From positions 1 to 12,784 of the forward strand of contig CAIWTG010000143.1 in assembly GCA_903915565.1 (NCBI GenBank): DNA of 12,784 nucleotides. The letters are read 5' to 3'. A model generated the notes under the pieces. That model worked only from the letters and a program-made list of their open reading frames with translations, ran no database searches and was not told the origin of the DNA. The stretch comes from an uncultured Chloroflexota bacterium. Its GTDB lineage: Bacteria > Chloroflexota > Dehalococcoidia > Dehalococcoidales > RBG-16-60-22. Shown here in pieces: positions 1 through 6,039 of this stretch (the first letter of the stretch is position 1; each line of letters opens with the position of its first letter). Both the position numbers and the translations under genes were made by a program.

Positions 1-943
1 CGATGATTGCCCTAAGGGTCTGGCCGCAATTAGCCTGCCTTTCGAGCGAGCTTCCAATCTGGATGCACCCCGGTGTATCTATCGCGAAAAGCCTGGCGGC
101 TTGAATGATTTTCTCTTTCGGTACCCAGGTAATATCCTGGACTTTTTCCACCGGGTACTCCGCCGCCCGTTCTCTTAATTTATCAAAGCCGTACGTCCAG
201 TTCTCGACGAACTCTTTATCCCAGAGTCCTTCCTGCATAATGACGTTAATCATGCCCAGCGCCAGTGCGGCGTCGGTGCCCGGGCGTGGCTGCAGCCACA
301 GTGTCGCTCTGGAGGTATAAGCGGTTGCCCGCGGGTCGATGACAATCAGGTTCTTGACGTAATCCAACGACTTCATGTACCAGTAGCACATCTCGGAGTC
401 GGCGCTGGAAATTTCCAGCTGCTTCGCCCAGCTTATCTGTGTCTTGGGGAAGACCCCGCCCCACCCGTGATAGTCGCAGTAGAGCCTGCCGTAGCCGGTG
501 ACCAGGCCATAAAGCCCGATACGCGGACTATGGCAAATGTACCCCGGCGAGATAACGTTGGCCGACCCCATTGAGCGGGAAAAGCGGTGGGTATAGCGGT
601 TATAGCCCCGTCCCGTCCCCTGCGAGGTGGCAACGGTATGAGCGCCGTATTTTTCGGTGGCTTCTTTAACTTTTTCGGCAATCGTGTCCAGGGCTTCATC
701 CCAGCTAATCTGCTTCCATTTCCCCTCTCCCTTTTCCCCCGCCCTCTTGTAGGGATGGGTGATGCGGTAGGGGTTATCGATATGCTGGATGCTGGAAAGC
801 CCTTTGGCGCACATCGTGCCGCGCGTTGTGGAATCCGGATTCCCTTCAATGTGGGTGATGACGCCGTCCGTGACTTCCACCAGAACGCCGCAGCCGCCGT
901 GGCAACTTTTACACACCGTTTTTATTATCTTCTTCTCACTCAT
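1..943 (-). CDS. Molybdopterin (Mo/W-bisPGD) oxidoreductase catalytic subunit, partial (3' end off the window)
   Basis: I translated the minus strand from the ATG at 943 to the window edge: 314 residues with no stop. The N-terminus carries the [4Fe-4S] motif of the DMSO-reductase superfamily, C11-x2-C14-x3-C18 and C45, followed by the usual WDEALD at 81-86. A GYICHSPR stretch puts Cys137 where the Mo/W ligand is expected. VIDPR (201-205) and PGTDAALALGMINVI (221-235) belong to the second pterin-binding region. From memory the sequence most resembles the acetylene hydratase/thiosulfate-polysulfide reductase-like branch. The acetylene hydratase catalytic Asp next to the third-listed Cys (CxxCD) is His15 here, so hydratase activity is not predicted. 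No Tat signal precedes the cluster motif. GGAG lies 7 bases before the ATG. It is the third gene after the ferredoxin and NrfD subunits, with a 47-base gap. The substrate is unknown. Full-length relatives have roughly 700-900 residues. Confidence 0.93.
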   Translation of the reverse strand, partial: MSEKKIIKTVCKSCHGGCGVLVEVTDGVITHIEGNPDSTTRGTMCAKGLSSIQHIDNPYRITHPYKRAGEKGEGKWKQISWDEALDTIAEKVKEATEKYGAHTVATSQGTGRGYNRYTHRFSRSMGSANVISPGYICHSPRIGLYGLVTGYGRLYCDYHGWGGVFPKTQISWAKQLEISSADSEMCYWYMKSLDYVKNLIVIDPRATAYTSRATLWLQPRPGTDAALALGMINVIMQEGLWDKEFVENWTYGFDKLRERAAEYPVEKVQDITWVPKEKIIQAARLFAIDTPGCIQIGSSLERQANCGQTLRAII

Positions 944-990
944 ATTAAACTCCAGATTGAATGTTTATTACTACGTTAATCAGGTTTAGA

Positions 991-1938
991 CTACATGGGG
1001 GCAATCTTTGGCAGCAACGGCCGGTAGATGCCCACTTTCAAAATACAGTACTTAAGAGCAAAAGCCCCGATGGTATGCGCCACAATGGCGATTACGAGTA
1101 GCACGCTGGAGGCTTCAATGCCCTGGATGAGTCCGTAAACCGATATCGCCGCCGGAACGGCCAGCCCCAGGAAAATCAATCCGCCCCAGAACATAAAAGC
1201 CGATGGACCTTTAAGCAGTTCATTGATTGATATTTTCGCCACTACTGATGAGTAACCCGCGCTGATCATATAGGTGACGATGAGTAAAACGTTGACCAGC
1301 AGCAGATAGCGGCTGCCCGTTTCTGCCCAGGCAATGCTGGCGTCGCCGCCCGCTAACGCAACACCCATAATTAGACCGAAACCATCAGCCACGCCGGCCA
1401 GCATGATAACAATGGGCAGGAGTCCCTGGTTCCAGAAGGGTATGCCCTTGACGTAGTTCATGATAAAGCCGCCGTAGATGCCCACTCCCAGTGCATTGAG
1501 TCCGGCTATTACGCCGAAGGTATAATAAATCGGGTTGCAGATTTGAGAACCGATTATACGAACCAAATCAGGCTGCCCGAAGACCAGCTGGACAAAGCCG
1601 AACATGCCGAATAATACCGAGAATAAAATGCCGCGGGCAAACCAGGATGTCTTCCAGGCATTGGACCATGGCGGCATCGTCATGTAAAAACGCCACGGCT
1701 TGCCGAAGTAGGCCAGGTGGATGGGCAGTTTTATAAACATGATTATCATCCAGCCGATGAGTAAACCCCACCAGCTGTTGATAAAGAGAGAAACCAGGAA
1801 TAATCCCGCGCCCAGACTGGTAAAGGTCTCGGCAATCCAAATCATGATGCCGCGTCTCTCAATCCATTCTCTTTGGTGCATTGGTTTGACCATCCACTGG
1901 TGGGTGTTCATCCATTGCCGTGTCGCCATTGGGGACAT
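991..1938 (-). CDS. NrfD/DmsC-type membrane anchor subunit of a molybdoenzyme complex
   Basis: The 315-residue protein is highly hydrophobic, with about eight predicted membrane helices (near residues 32-54, 57-77, 102-121, 138-160, 170-196, 210-230, 246-270 and 277-299), as in the NrfD/PsrC family. In such complexes this subunit exchanges electrons between the membrane quinone pool and the ferredoxin subunit and may contribute to proton movement. The N-terminal 30 residues are polar and rich in Trp, His and Met (several QWM/QW repeats), which looks like a short soluble leader. The ATG at 1938 follows AGGAGG at 6 bases. The gap to the ferredoxin gene is 11 bases, so the two are surely co-transcribed. 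The quinone type and direction of electron flow cannot be read from sequence. Confidence 0.93.
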   Translation of the reverse strand: MSPMATRQWMNTHQWMVKPMHQREWIERRGIMIWIAETFTSLGAGLFLVSLFINSWWGLLIGWMIIMFIKLPIHLAYFGKPWRFYMTMPPWSNAWKTSWFARGILFSVLFGMFGFVQLVFGQPDLVRIIGSQICNPIYYTFGVIAGLNALGVGIYGGFIMNYVKGIPFWNQGLLPIVIMLAGVADGFGLIMGVALAGGDASIAWAETGSRYLLLVNVLLIVTYMISAGYSSVVAKISINELLKGPSAFMFWGGLIFLGLAVPAAISVYGLIQGIEASSVLLVIAIVAHTIGAFALKYCILKVGIYRPLLPKIAPM

Positions 1939-1949
1939 TGCTGGCCTCC

Positions 1950-2711
1950 TTACTTCTTCCCGAAAATTTCCTTCGCCCTCGCCTCCATGGTGCTTAGGTG
2001 CTGCATGTGTGAGGCGGTTTGTTCCTCGCGCGGGGCGACATTGGAAAGGTTATTGCCTAATTTATAATCGATATAGTAGACCGAAGGCTCGGTGCCGTAT
2101 TCCGCGTGCAGCTGGAATCCGTTTTTCTCTTTTATCAGCCGCGAAACTTCAGAATTCGGGTCGTCCAGGTCGCCGAAGGTTAAAGCCCTTGCCTGGCAGG
2201 TGTTAACGCAGGCCGGCGTCGCCTCGCGGTCTTTGCCGGGGACTAATCCCTTTTCCATTCCGGCGTCAATTCTTTCCATGCAAAAGTCGCACTTCTCCGT
2301 TGTCCCGGCAACGTGTTGATATAGCTTGTGGCCGGCTTTCTCAAAGCGCGTCCGCTCATAGCCCGGGAAGAAGCCCGTATCTTTATCTTTGGAAAAGAAA
2401 GTGCGGTTCTGGTAAGGGCAGACGACCACGCAGTAGCGGCAGCCGACGCATTTAGCATTGTCCACGTACACGATGCCGTCCGGCCGTTTTATAGTCGCTT
2501 CGGCGGGACAAACCTCGACGCAGGGAGCTTCCTTGCACTGGTTGCACCTGACCGGCAGCGTAGTGAGTTCTTCGCCGGGGACATTTGTTTCCCAGGCAAT
2601 CAGGCGCGGCCAGGTCATCCCCAGCGGGAGGAAGTGTTCAATACGACAGGCAGCGACACAGGCGTGGCAGCGGGTGCATTTCGCTAGATTTATCACCATA
2701 CCCCATCTCAT
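1950..2711 (-). CDS. DmsB/PsrB-type four-cluster ferredoxin subunit
   Basis: This 253-residue protein has sixteen Cys in four groups: C12/15/18/22, C56/59/64/68, C88/91/94/98 and C141/144/168/172. That is the standard arrangement for four [4Fe-4S] clusters in the electron-transfer subunit of complex-iron-sulfur molybdoenzymes. It should carry electrons between the NrfD-type membrane subunit and the catalytic subunit, both encoded just downstream. There is no Tat or Sec signal: the protein opens with MRWGMVINLAKC, close to the first cluster. The last 80 residues, after the fourth cluster, are Cys-free and charged. The ATG at 2711 has AAAGGAG 9 bases upstream. A start four codons later (MVINL) is possible but has no better ribosome site. 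It is the first gene of the operon and follows its own promoter candidate. Confidence 0.95.
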   Translation of the reverse strand: MRWGMVINLAKCTRCHACVAACRIEHFLPLGMTWPRLIAWETNVPGEELTTLPVRCNQCKEAPCVEVCPAEATIKRPDGIVYVDNAKCVGCRYCVVVCPYQNRTFFSKDKDTGFFPGYERTRFEKAGHKLYQHVAGTTEKCDFCMERIDAGMEKGLVPGKDREATPACVNTCQARALTFGDLDDPNSEVSRLIKEKNGFQLHAEYGTEPSVYYIDYKLGNNLSNVAPREEQTASHMQHLSTMEARAKEIFGKK

Positions 2712-2743
2712 GAGCGTTGCTCCTTTTTATGTTTACTAATTAT

Positions 2744-2772
2744 AAGATACCAAAAATGAACAATTAAGTCAA
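2744..2772 (-). promoter_or_regulatory. Sigma70-type promoter for the molybdoenzyme operon
   Basis: On the minus strand TTGACT (-35, 2767-2772) and TATCTT (-10, 2744-2749) are separated by 17 bases, about 33 bases upstream of the ferredoxin start. A TATAAT overlaps just downstream but at poor spacing (22). The position right before the first gene of the operon supports the call. Confidence 0.6.
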
Positions 2773-2818
2773 ACATTTATGCGCAACCCATGAAATAACG
2801 GGGAATAATTCATGAATA

Positions 2819-2839
2819 TGTAACGAATATGTCGTTACA
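2819..2839. promoter_or_regulatory. Perfect 21-base dyad, candidate operator/activator site
   Basis: TGTAACGA - ATATG - TCGTTACA is a perfect inverted repeat with 8-base arms. Its centre is about 90 bases upstream of the predicted start of transcription of the molybdoenzyme operon, a usual place for an activator such as a CRP/FNR-type protein. The half-site does not match the classical FNR or CRP consensus, so the factor is unknown. A second 10-base palindrome, ATTCATGAAT, lies next to it at 2808-2817. Confidence 0.45.
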
Positions 2840-2893
2840 CAATACGCAATAACCCTAAAATGAGCCCCAAACCTGCCATATTTTTACGCAAAT

Positions 2894-2919
2894 AAAAAAG
2901 GGGAGCATTTCTGCCCCCC
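2894..2919 (-). terminator. Intrinsic terminator closing the SDR-ERG2 cassette
   Basis: On the minus strand GGGGGGCA and TGCTCCCC form an 8-pair stem (one G-U) around a GAAA loop, followed directly by TTTTTT. It begins about 20 bases after the ERG2-like stop codon. Its sequence is nearly the same as that of the terminator at 4557-4585. Confidence 0.87.
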
Positions 2920-2938
2920 TCTCTTAGTCCGGATACAC

Positions 2939-3616
2939 TTAAATATGTTTCTGGAACCAGCGGATGTTCTTCTTGGGGATTTTTTTAACTTCCGGCGTAG
3001 GTTTAAGAGCTTTAGTTATTTTATGGGCTAGAAAACTGATGGGTATAGTAAATGGTTTCAGGACAATACATTTTTGCCCAAAAGCCTGGCAGACAAGGTC
3101 GGTGTAAAGACTGATGGTTTGAATTACGGTTAGAAAATCGAGGCAGATAAAAAGTTCTTCGACGACTCCGAAGGGCATGCTTAGCGGGATAAAACCACGC
3201 GCATACTCAACAGCCCAGACGCCGTTGGTAAAGTTCATGGCCCGTGCTTGTCCCGGACCGACGTAAATACGGTCGCCGGGTTTATAAATTTTCTTCTCGA
3301 ATTCACCCTCACCGTAGTACCATGTTTCTCCGTCAATAACAGTATCCCAGAATCCCGCTAAATGACGGCCGGAATGACCCTCCGACCCGATGGGTGTTCC
3401 CCAGATCATGATATATTCAGATGTAGAAGCGTAATAAAGCTTCATCTGGATCATCGCTCCGCCGGCGATGCTGTATACCCAGGGTTGTGAAAAATCCAAC
3501 GCCTTGGGATAGTGTTTTGCGAGGGCTTTAGCGAAGACATCGAACATTTGCGGCTTAGGCTTCCTCAGACACTTAAGAGCGCACTGGTGAACGATTTCAG
3601 TATCAAATACGGGCAT
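2939..3616 (-). CDS. Bacterial ERG2 / sigma-1 receptor family protein
   Basis: The 225-residue protein matches the eukaryotic family of fungal sterol C8-C7 isomerase (ERG2) and sigma-1 receptor over residues 48-178. SEYIMIWGTPIGSEGHSGR (66-84) aligns with SEYVLLFGTALGSRGHSGR of the human receptor, and WAVEYARGFIP (134-144) with WMVEYGRGVIP. The two acidic residues that line the ligand pocket in sigma-1 (Asp126, Glu172) are kept as Asp91 and Glu137. The cupin-like barrel is therefore complete and the acid pair needed for isomerisation is present. Two differences stand out. The N-terminal membrane helix of sigma-1 is absent. A basic tail of about 45 residues follows the two C-terminal amphipathic helices. 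The start at 3616 has GGAGG, 9 bases upstream, inside the end of the SDR gene, so translation is probably coupled. The bacterial substrate is unknown; a double-bond isomerase acting on a polycyclic isoprenoid or steroid is a reasonable guess, not shown. Confidence 0.92.
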   Translation of the reverse strand: MPVFDTEIVHQCALKCLRKPKPQMFDVFAKALAKHYPKALDFSQPWVYSIAGGAMIQMKLYYASTSEYIMIWGTPIGSEGHSGRHLAGFWDTVIDGETWYYGEGEFEKKIYKPGDRIYVGPGQARAMNFTNGVWAVEYARGFIPLSMPFGVVEELFICLDFLTVIQTISLYTDLVCQAFGQKCIVLKPFTIPISFLAHKITKALKPTPEVKKIPKKNIRWFQKHI

Positions 3617-3622
3617 CAGTTT

Positions 3623-4447
3623 CTACCTCCATTTTTTTATATTGTCATCAAATGGGCCGAAAACTTTTTCTATTGATTTGGCTACTGTCCGTATAGCCCT
3701 GGTGCGGGAAAAAACTTTCTGCATGAAAAAATATCCTAAACGGTTAGACCTGCCCCCGATGAGGCTTGGGCATTTCCCTAACGCCTTTAATGCTTCCGCC
3801 ACCGCTGTTTTTACATCTGTAACTTTAACCAAACGATAAGGCTTCGGCTTGTTAGCGTCCCAGCCTGGCGTTTTGGTTGACCCGGCCATAAAACCGAGTA
3901 CGTCAACACCGTACTTTCCCAGTTCATACCACAGAGTCTCCGCCAATATCAGGTTATAAGCTTTAGTACCGGCATAATTGGCGCAGTAAGCTGTACCGTA
4001 CATTGCCGAGCCGGAGGAAAGGAAAATAATACCTCCCCGCCGTCGCTCGGCCATTTTCCGGCCAAAGTGATGGGTCAAAATCAGCCCCGCCCGCGCATTA
4101 ACGTGCAACTGCTTCTTCAAATAGTCGAGGTTATGGTGTAAAAATGGGCTTACTGTCGATAAACCTGCATTATTCACTAATAGACCGATATCCAGTGAAT
4201 CGGTAACAGGGGTTATTGCTTTTAAAATATCTACGCCGCTTAAATCAAGAGATATGGTTTTAACTTTAACGTCATAATCTCTCTTTATCGCATCACCTCG
4301 GAACTTAAGTAAATCAGTATTGGTAGCGATAAGAACCAGATTAAGTCCCCGTTCTGCACATTGGCGCGCGAATTCAGCACCAAGACCGCGTGAAGCGCCG
4401 GTAATCAATGCCCAGGGACCATATTTGTCTGTGAAAGAAGTAGTCAT
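3623..4447 (-). CDS. Short-chain dehydrogenase/reductase, 17beta-HSD12/ketoacyl reductase-like
   Basis: This classical SDR has 274 residues. It shows the nucleotide-binding TGASRGLG (16-23), NNAG (92-95), Asn117, Ser145 and the catalytic YxxxK (Tyr158/Lys162). The KYGPWALITGAS opening and the C-terminal 50 residues, rich in aromatic and basic residues (LGYFFMQKVF), are typical of the branch containing 17beta-hydroxysteroid dehydrogenase 12 and very-long-chain ketoacyl reductases. The residue after the second strand that usually selects NADPH (often Arg) is Thr here (ATNTD), although Arg20 in the glycine motif remains, so cofactor choice is unclear. It is the first gene of a two-gene unit with the ERG2-like gene (6-base gap). 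There is no clear ribosome site before the ATG at 4447, while the promoter upstream is strong. A ketone/alcohol step on a steroid-, isoprenoid- or acyl-type substrate is inferred from the family and the neighbour. Confidence 0.94.
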   Translation of the reverse strand: MTTSFTDKYGPWALITGASRGLGAEFARQCAERGLNLVLIATNTDLLKFRGDAIKRDYDVKVKTISLDLSGVDILKAITPVTDSLDIGLLVNNAGLSTVSPFLHHNLDYLKKQLHVNARAGLILTHHFGRKMAERRRGGIIFLSSGSAMYGTAYCANYAGTKAYNLILAETLWYELGKYGVDVLGFMAGSTKTPGWDANKPKPYRLVKVTDVKTAVAEALKALGKCPSLIGGRSNRLGYFFMQKVFSRTRAIRTVAKSIEKVFGPFDDNIKKWR

Positions 4448-4510
4448 TTTGTTTATCTATAACAACGCAAAAAATTTTATAAAAGCGCCGAAAAATACAT
4501 AGCCATGCAT

Positions 4511-4539
4511 AGTATAGATAATCTAGGTATTTTGGTCAA
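4511..4539 (-). promoter_or_regulatory. Strong sigma70-type promoter for the SDR-ERG2 cassette
   Basis: On the minus strand TTGACC (4534-4539) and TATACT (4511-4516) are separated by exactly 17 bases. Transcription would start near 4504, giving a leader of about 57 A/T-rich bases before the SDR start. The promoter lies immediately after the terminator at 4557-4585, so the cassette is an independent transcription unit. Confidence 0.75.
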
Positions 4540-4556
4540 ATAGACAAATCAGAAAT

Positions 4557-4585
4557 AAAAAAGGGGGGAGCATTTCTACTCCCCC
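4557..4585 (-). terminator. Intrinsic terminator downstream of dnaN and the small repeat gene
   Basis: On the minus strand a 9-pair stem (GGGGGAGTA with TGCTCCCCC, one G-U) encloses a GAAA loop and is followed by CTTTTTT. It lies 21 bases after the duplicated dnaN end and 82 bases after the small peptide gene. The A-tract, stem and loop closely repeat the terminator at 2894-2919. Confidence 0.88.
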
Positions 4586-4606
4586 TATCTAACGTTTAAA
4601 TAATCC

Positions 4607-4633
4607 CTACAACTGCACGAACATCGGCATCAT
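4607..4633 (-). repeat. Second copy of the dnaN 3' end (eight codons plus stop)
   Basis: Read on the minus strand this encodes M-M-P-M-F-V-Q-L-stop. The true dnaN ends V-M-P-M-F-V-Q-W-stop at 4846-4872. The 27 bases agree at 23 positions and are in the same frame relative to the stop codon. Two of the changes are synonymous (Phe and Val codons). Similarity ends abruptly upstream, where a TGA lies two codons before the motif, so this is a remnant, not a gene. The two copies are in direct orientation 239 bases apart and bracket the small repeat gene. Confidence 0.6.
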
Positions 4634-4667
4634 TGTTCAGCCAAGCAAACGATTACAAGTTCCTTTT

Positions 4668-4805
4668 TTAATCCTTGCCTTTGGTAAGCCTTTTTGCTAA
4701 TCCTGGGCCAGAGATATCTTTCCTAATTTTTCTTGCCCCAGAACCTCCACCAAGTCTTTTTGATAACCCTGAACCTGTGATGTCTTTTCTAATCTTTCTT
4801 GCCAT
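4668..4805 (-). CDS. 45-residue Lys/Arg-rich peptide made of two near-identical units
   Basis: This short gene starts at the ATG at 4805, with GGAG 7 bases upstream, and ends at TAA 4668-4670. Residues 2-18 read ARKIRKDITGSGLSKRL and residues 24-40 read ARKIRKDISGPGLAKRL, joined by GGGSG and followed by TKGKD. The period is 22 residues (66 bases). Of nine codons that differ between the two units, six are synonymous and three are conservative (T/S, S/P, S/A). That is the pattern expected of a protein under selection after an internal duplication. It lies 40 bases after dnaN, so it may be read from the dnaN promoter, and upstream of an intrinsic terminator. It has no Cys and no membrane segment, and a net charge of roughly +11. 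I do not recognise the family. Binding to nucleic acid, ribosome or membrane would fit the charge, but nothing in the sequence decides this. Confidence 0.65.
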   Translation of the reverse strand: MARKIRKDITGSGLSKRLGGGSGARKIRKDISGPGLAKRLTKGKD

Positions 4806-4845
4806 ATATGCGCTCCATTTTTATTTCAATCTGTTATGCGTCTAT

Positions 4846-5979
4846 CTACCACTGGACAAACATCGGCATCACTACGTGGGTGTAGTTTTCTGCCCCCACC
4901 GGCTTTAGCAGACCGGGGCTGGACGGATTAGTAATTTCCAGCGCCACCTGCGATTCATGCAGGACGCTCAAAACATCAATGAGGTATTTGCCGTTGAACG
5001 CTATCTTGGCTTCGGCGCCTTCCACCGTGGCGTCAATTTCGCCAACGTTATCGCCGATTTCCTCCGACCGTGCGGAAACAGCCAGCTTGCCGGGGTTTTT
5101 CTCGCTGCCGGGTGTTACCACCAGGCGGACGATGCCGCTGCCGTCGCGGGCGAAGATGGATGCTGTCTTAGTCGCCCTTAAAAAGTCGGCGACGTTGACC
5201 ATCACGCGGGTATTATAGCTCTTGGGTATGAGCTGGGAATAGTTGGGAAAGTTGCCCTGCACCAGCTGCGATACCAGTTCGGTAGTCTTTAGGCGGAAGA
5301 GTATCTGGCTCTTATTGAGATTTAAAGTAACCGTAACCGCTTCGTCCTGATCGCCGATGAGCCGGCTAAGCTCTGCCAGGGTGCGTGATGGGATGATGAC
5401 TTCGCTCTTCTGACTGATTTTATCCTTTATCGGCATCTTAAAGACCGCCAGCCGGAATCCGTCGGCGGCGGCAAATGTTACGGTGCTGCCTTCGAACTGC
5501 GTGCAGACGCCGGTCAGGACGGGACGCGATTCTTCGGTGGCGGCGGCGAAAACAACCTGGTTGATTGCCTGGCGGACGGCTTCAACTTCAACCTTGGTCG
5601 TGACGCCGTCATCAACACTAGGGATGGGCGGGAATTCTTTGGCGTCTATGCCGCTGATGCGCGCTTCAAACCGGGCGCACTTTAGTCCCAGCGTCTTAGT
5701 CTGGGGCGAAAGATTTATAGAAATCGTATCGGATGGCAGTGTGCTGACGAATTCCGTGAGCAGTCGGGCAGGCACGGTAATCTCGCCTTCTTCTTCTATC
5801 TTGGCGCCAATCCAGCAGCTGACCGCCATTTCTAAATTTGTCGCGACGAGTTTCAGTCGCCCGTCATCGGTGGCGAGTAAAACATTATTGGTAATGGGCA
5901 GGGTTGTCCGGGTGGCTACGGCCCTCCCGACGATGCTCAAACCGCGGTTAAAATTTTCCTGAAGGCAGGTTAATTTCAT
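4846..5979 (-). CDS. dnaN: DNA polymerase III beta subunit (sliding clamp)
   Basis: The protein has 377 residues, the usual length for the bacterial clamp, with three similar domains of about 120 residues. It opens MKLTCLQENFNRGLSIVGRA and includes RTTLPITNNVLL (25-36), AAADGFRLAVF in the middle domain and the typical C-terminal VMPMFVQW, where MPM/MPMR-type ends line the protein-binding pocket. The clamp encircles DNA and tethers polymerase and repair proteins. I chose the ATG at 5979. A GTG directly before it (5982) would add one residue, but clamps usually begin at MK. G-rich GGGGG 6 bases upstream is the only ribosome-site candidate. It is not beside dnaA here. A promoter candidate lies in the short gap after moaC. 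Its last eight codons are repeated 239 bases downstream. Confidence 0.97.
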   Translation of the reverse strand: MKLTCLQENFNRGLSIVGRAVATRTTLPITNNVLLATDDGRLKLVATNLEMAVSCWIGAKIEEEGEITVPARLLTEFVSTLPSDTISINLSPQTKTLGLKCARFEARISGIDAKEFPPIPSVDDGVTTKVEVEAVRQAINQVVFAAATEESRPVLTGVCTQFEGSTVTFAAADGFRLAVFKMPIKDKISQKSEVIIPSRTLAELSRLIGDQDEAVTVTLNLNKSQILFRLKTTELVSQLVQGNFPNYSQLIPKSYNTRVMVNVADFLRATKTASIFARDGSGIVRLVVTPGSEKNPGKLAVSARSEEIGDNVGEIDATVEGAEAKIAFNGKYLIDVLSVLHESQVALEITNPSSPGLLKPVGAENYTHVVMPMFVQW

Positions 5980-6010
5980 CACGCACCCCCATTATTTTCT
6001 TTGGTGGACT

Positions 6011-6039
6011 AGTATACAACATTATACATAACTATTCAA
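6011..6039 (-). promoter_or_regulatory. Promoter candidate for dnaN
   Basis: On the minus strand TTGAAT (6034-6039, overlapping the moaC stop codon) and TATACT (6011-6016) are 17 bases apart, with a second TATAAT-like box between them. It lies about 30 bases upstream of the dnaN start and would let dnaN be expressed independently of moaA-moaC. Confidence 0.55.

Noticed and set aside
433..849. 138-codon minus-strand open frame rich in Pro and Arg
   Set aside because: Out-of-frame shadow of the molybdoenzyme catalytic subunit, whose real frame is open from 943 to the window edge and carries the cluster motif.
1..943. Naming the catalytic subunit acetylene hydratase
   Set aside because: The catalytic Asp is replaced by His, and the ferredoxin and NrfD partners point to a redox enzyme, whereas acetylene hydratase acts without electron-transfer subunits.
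4607..4872. Mobile element with integrase between the dnaN end copies
   Set aside because: Only a 45-residue peptide fits in the 239 bases; there is no recombinase, no terminal inverted repeats and no target duplication beyond the dnaN end itself. At most it is the footprint of an insertion.
4675..4908. Open frame on the plus strand with hydrophobic repeats (FLIFLA)
   Set aside because: It is the antisense image of the small peptide gene, begins with TTG without a ribosome site and runs into the antisense of dnaN. The minus-strand frame has an ATG, GGAG and synonymous differences between units.
5483..5962. 159-codon open frame on the plus strand
   Set aside because: Antisense to the unambiguous dnaN; its composition is that of a shadow frame.
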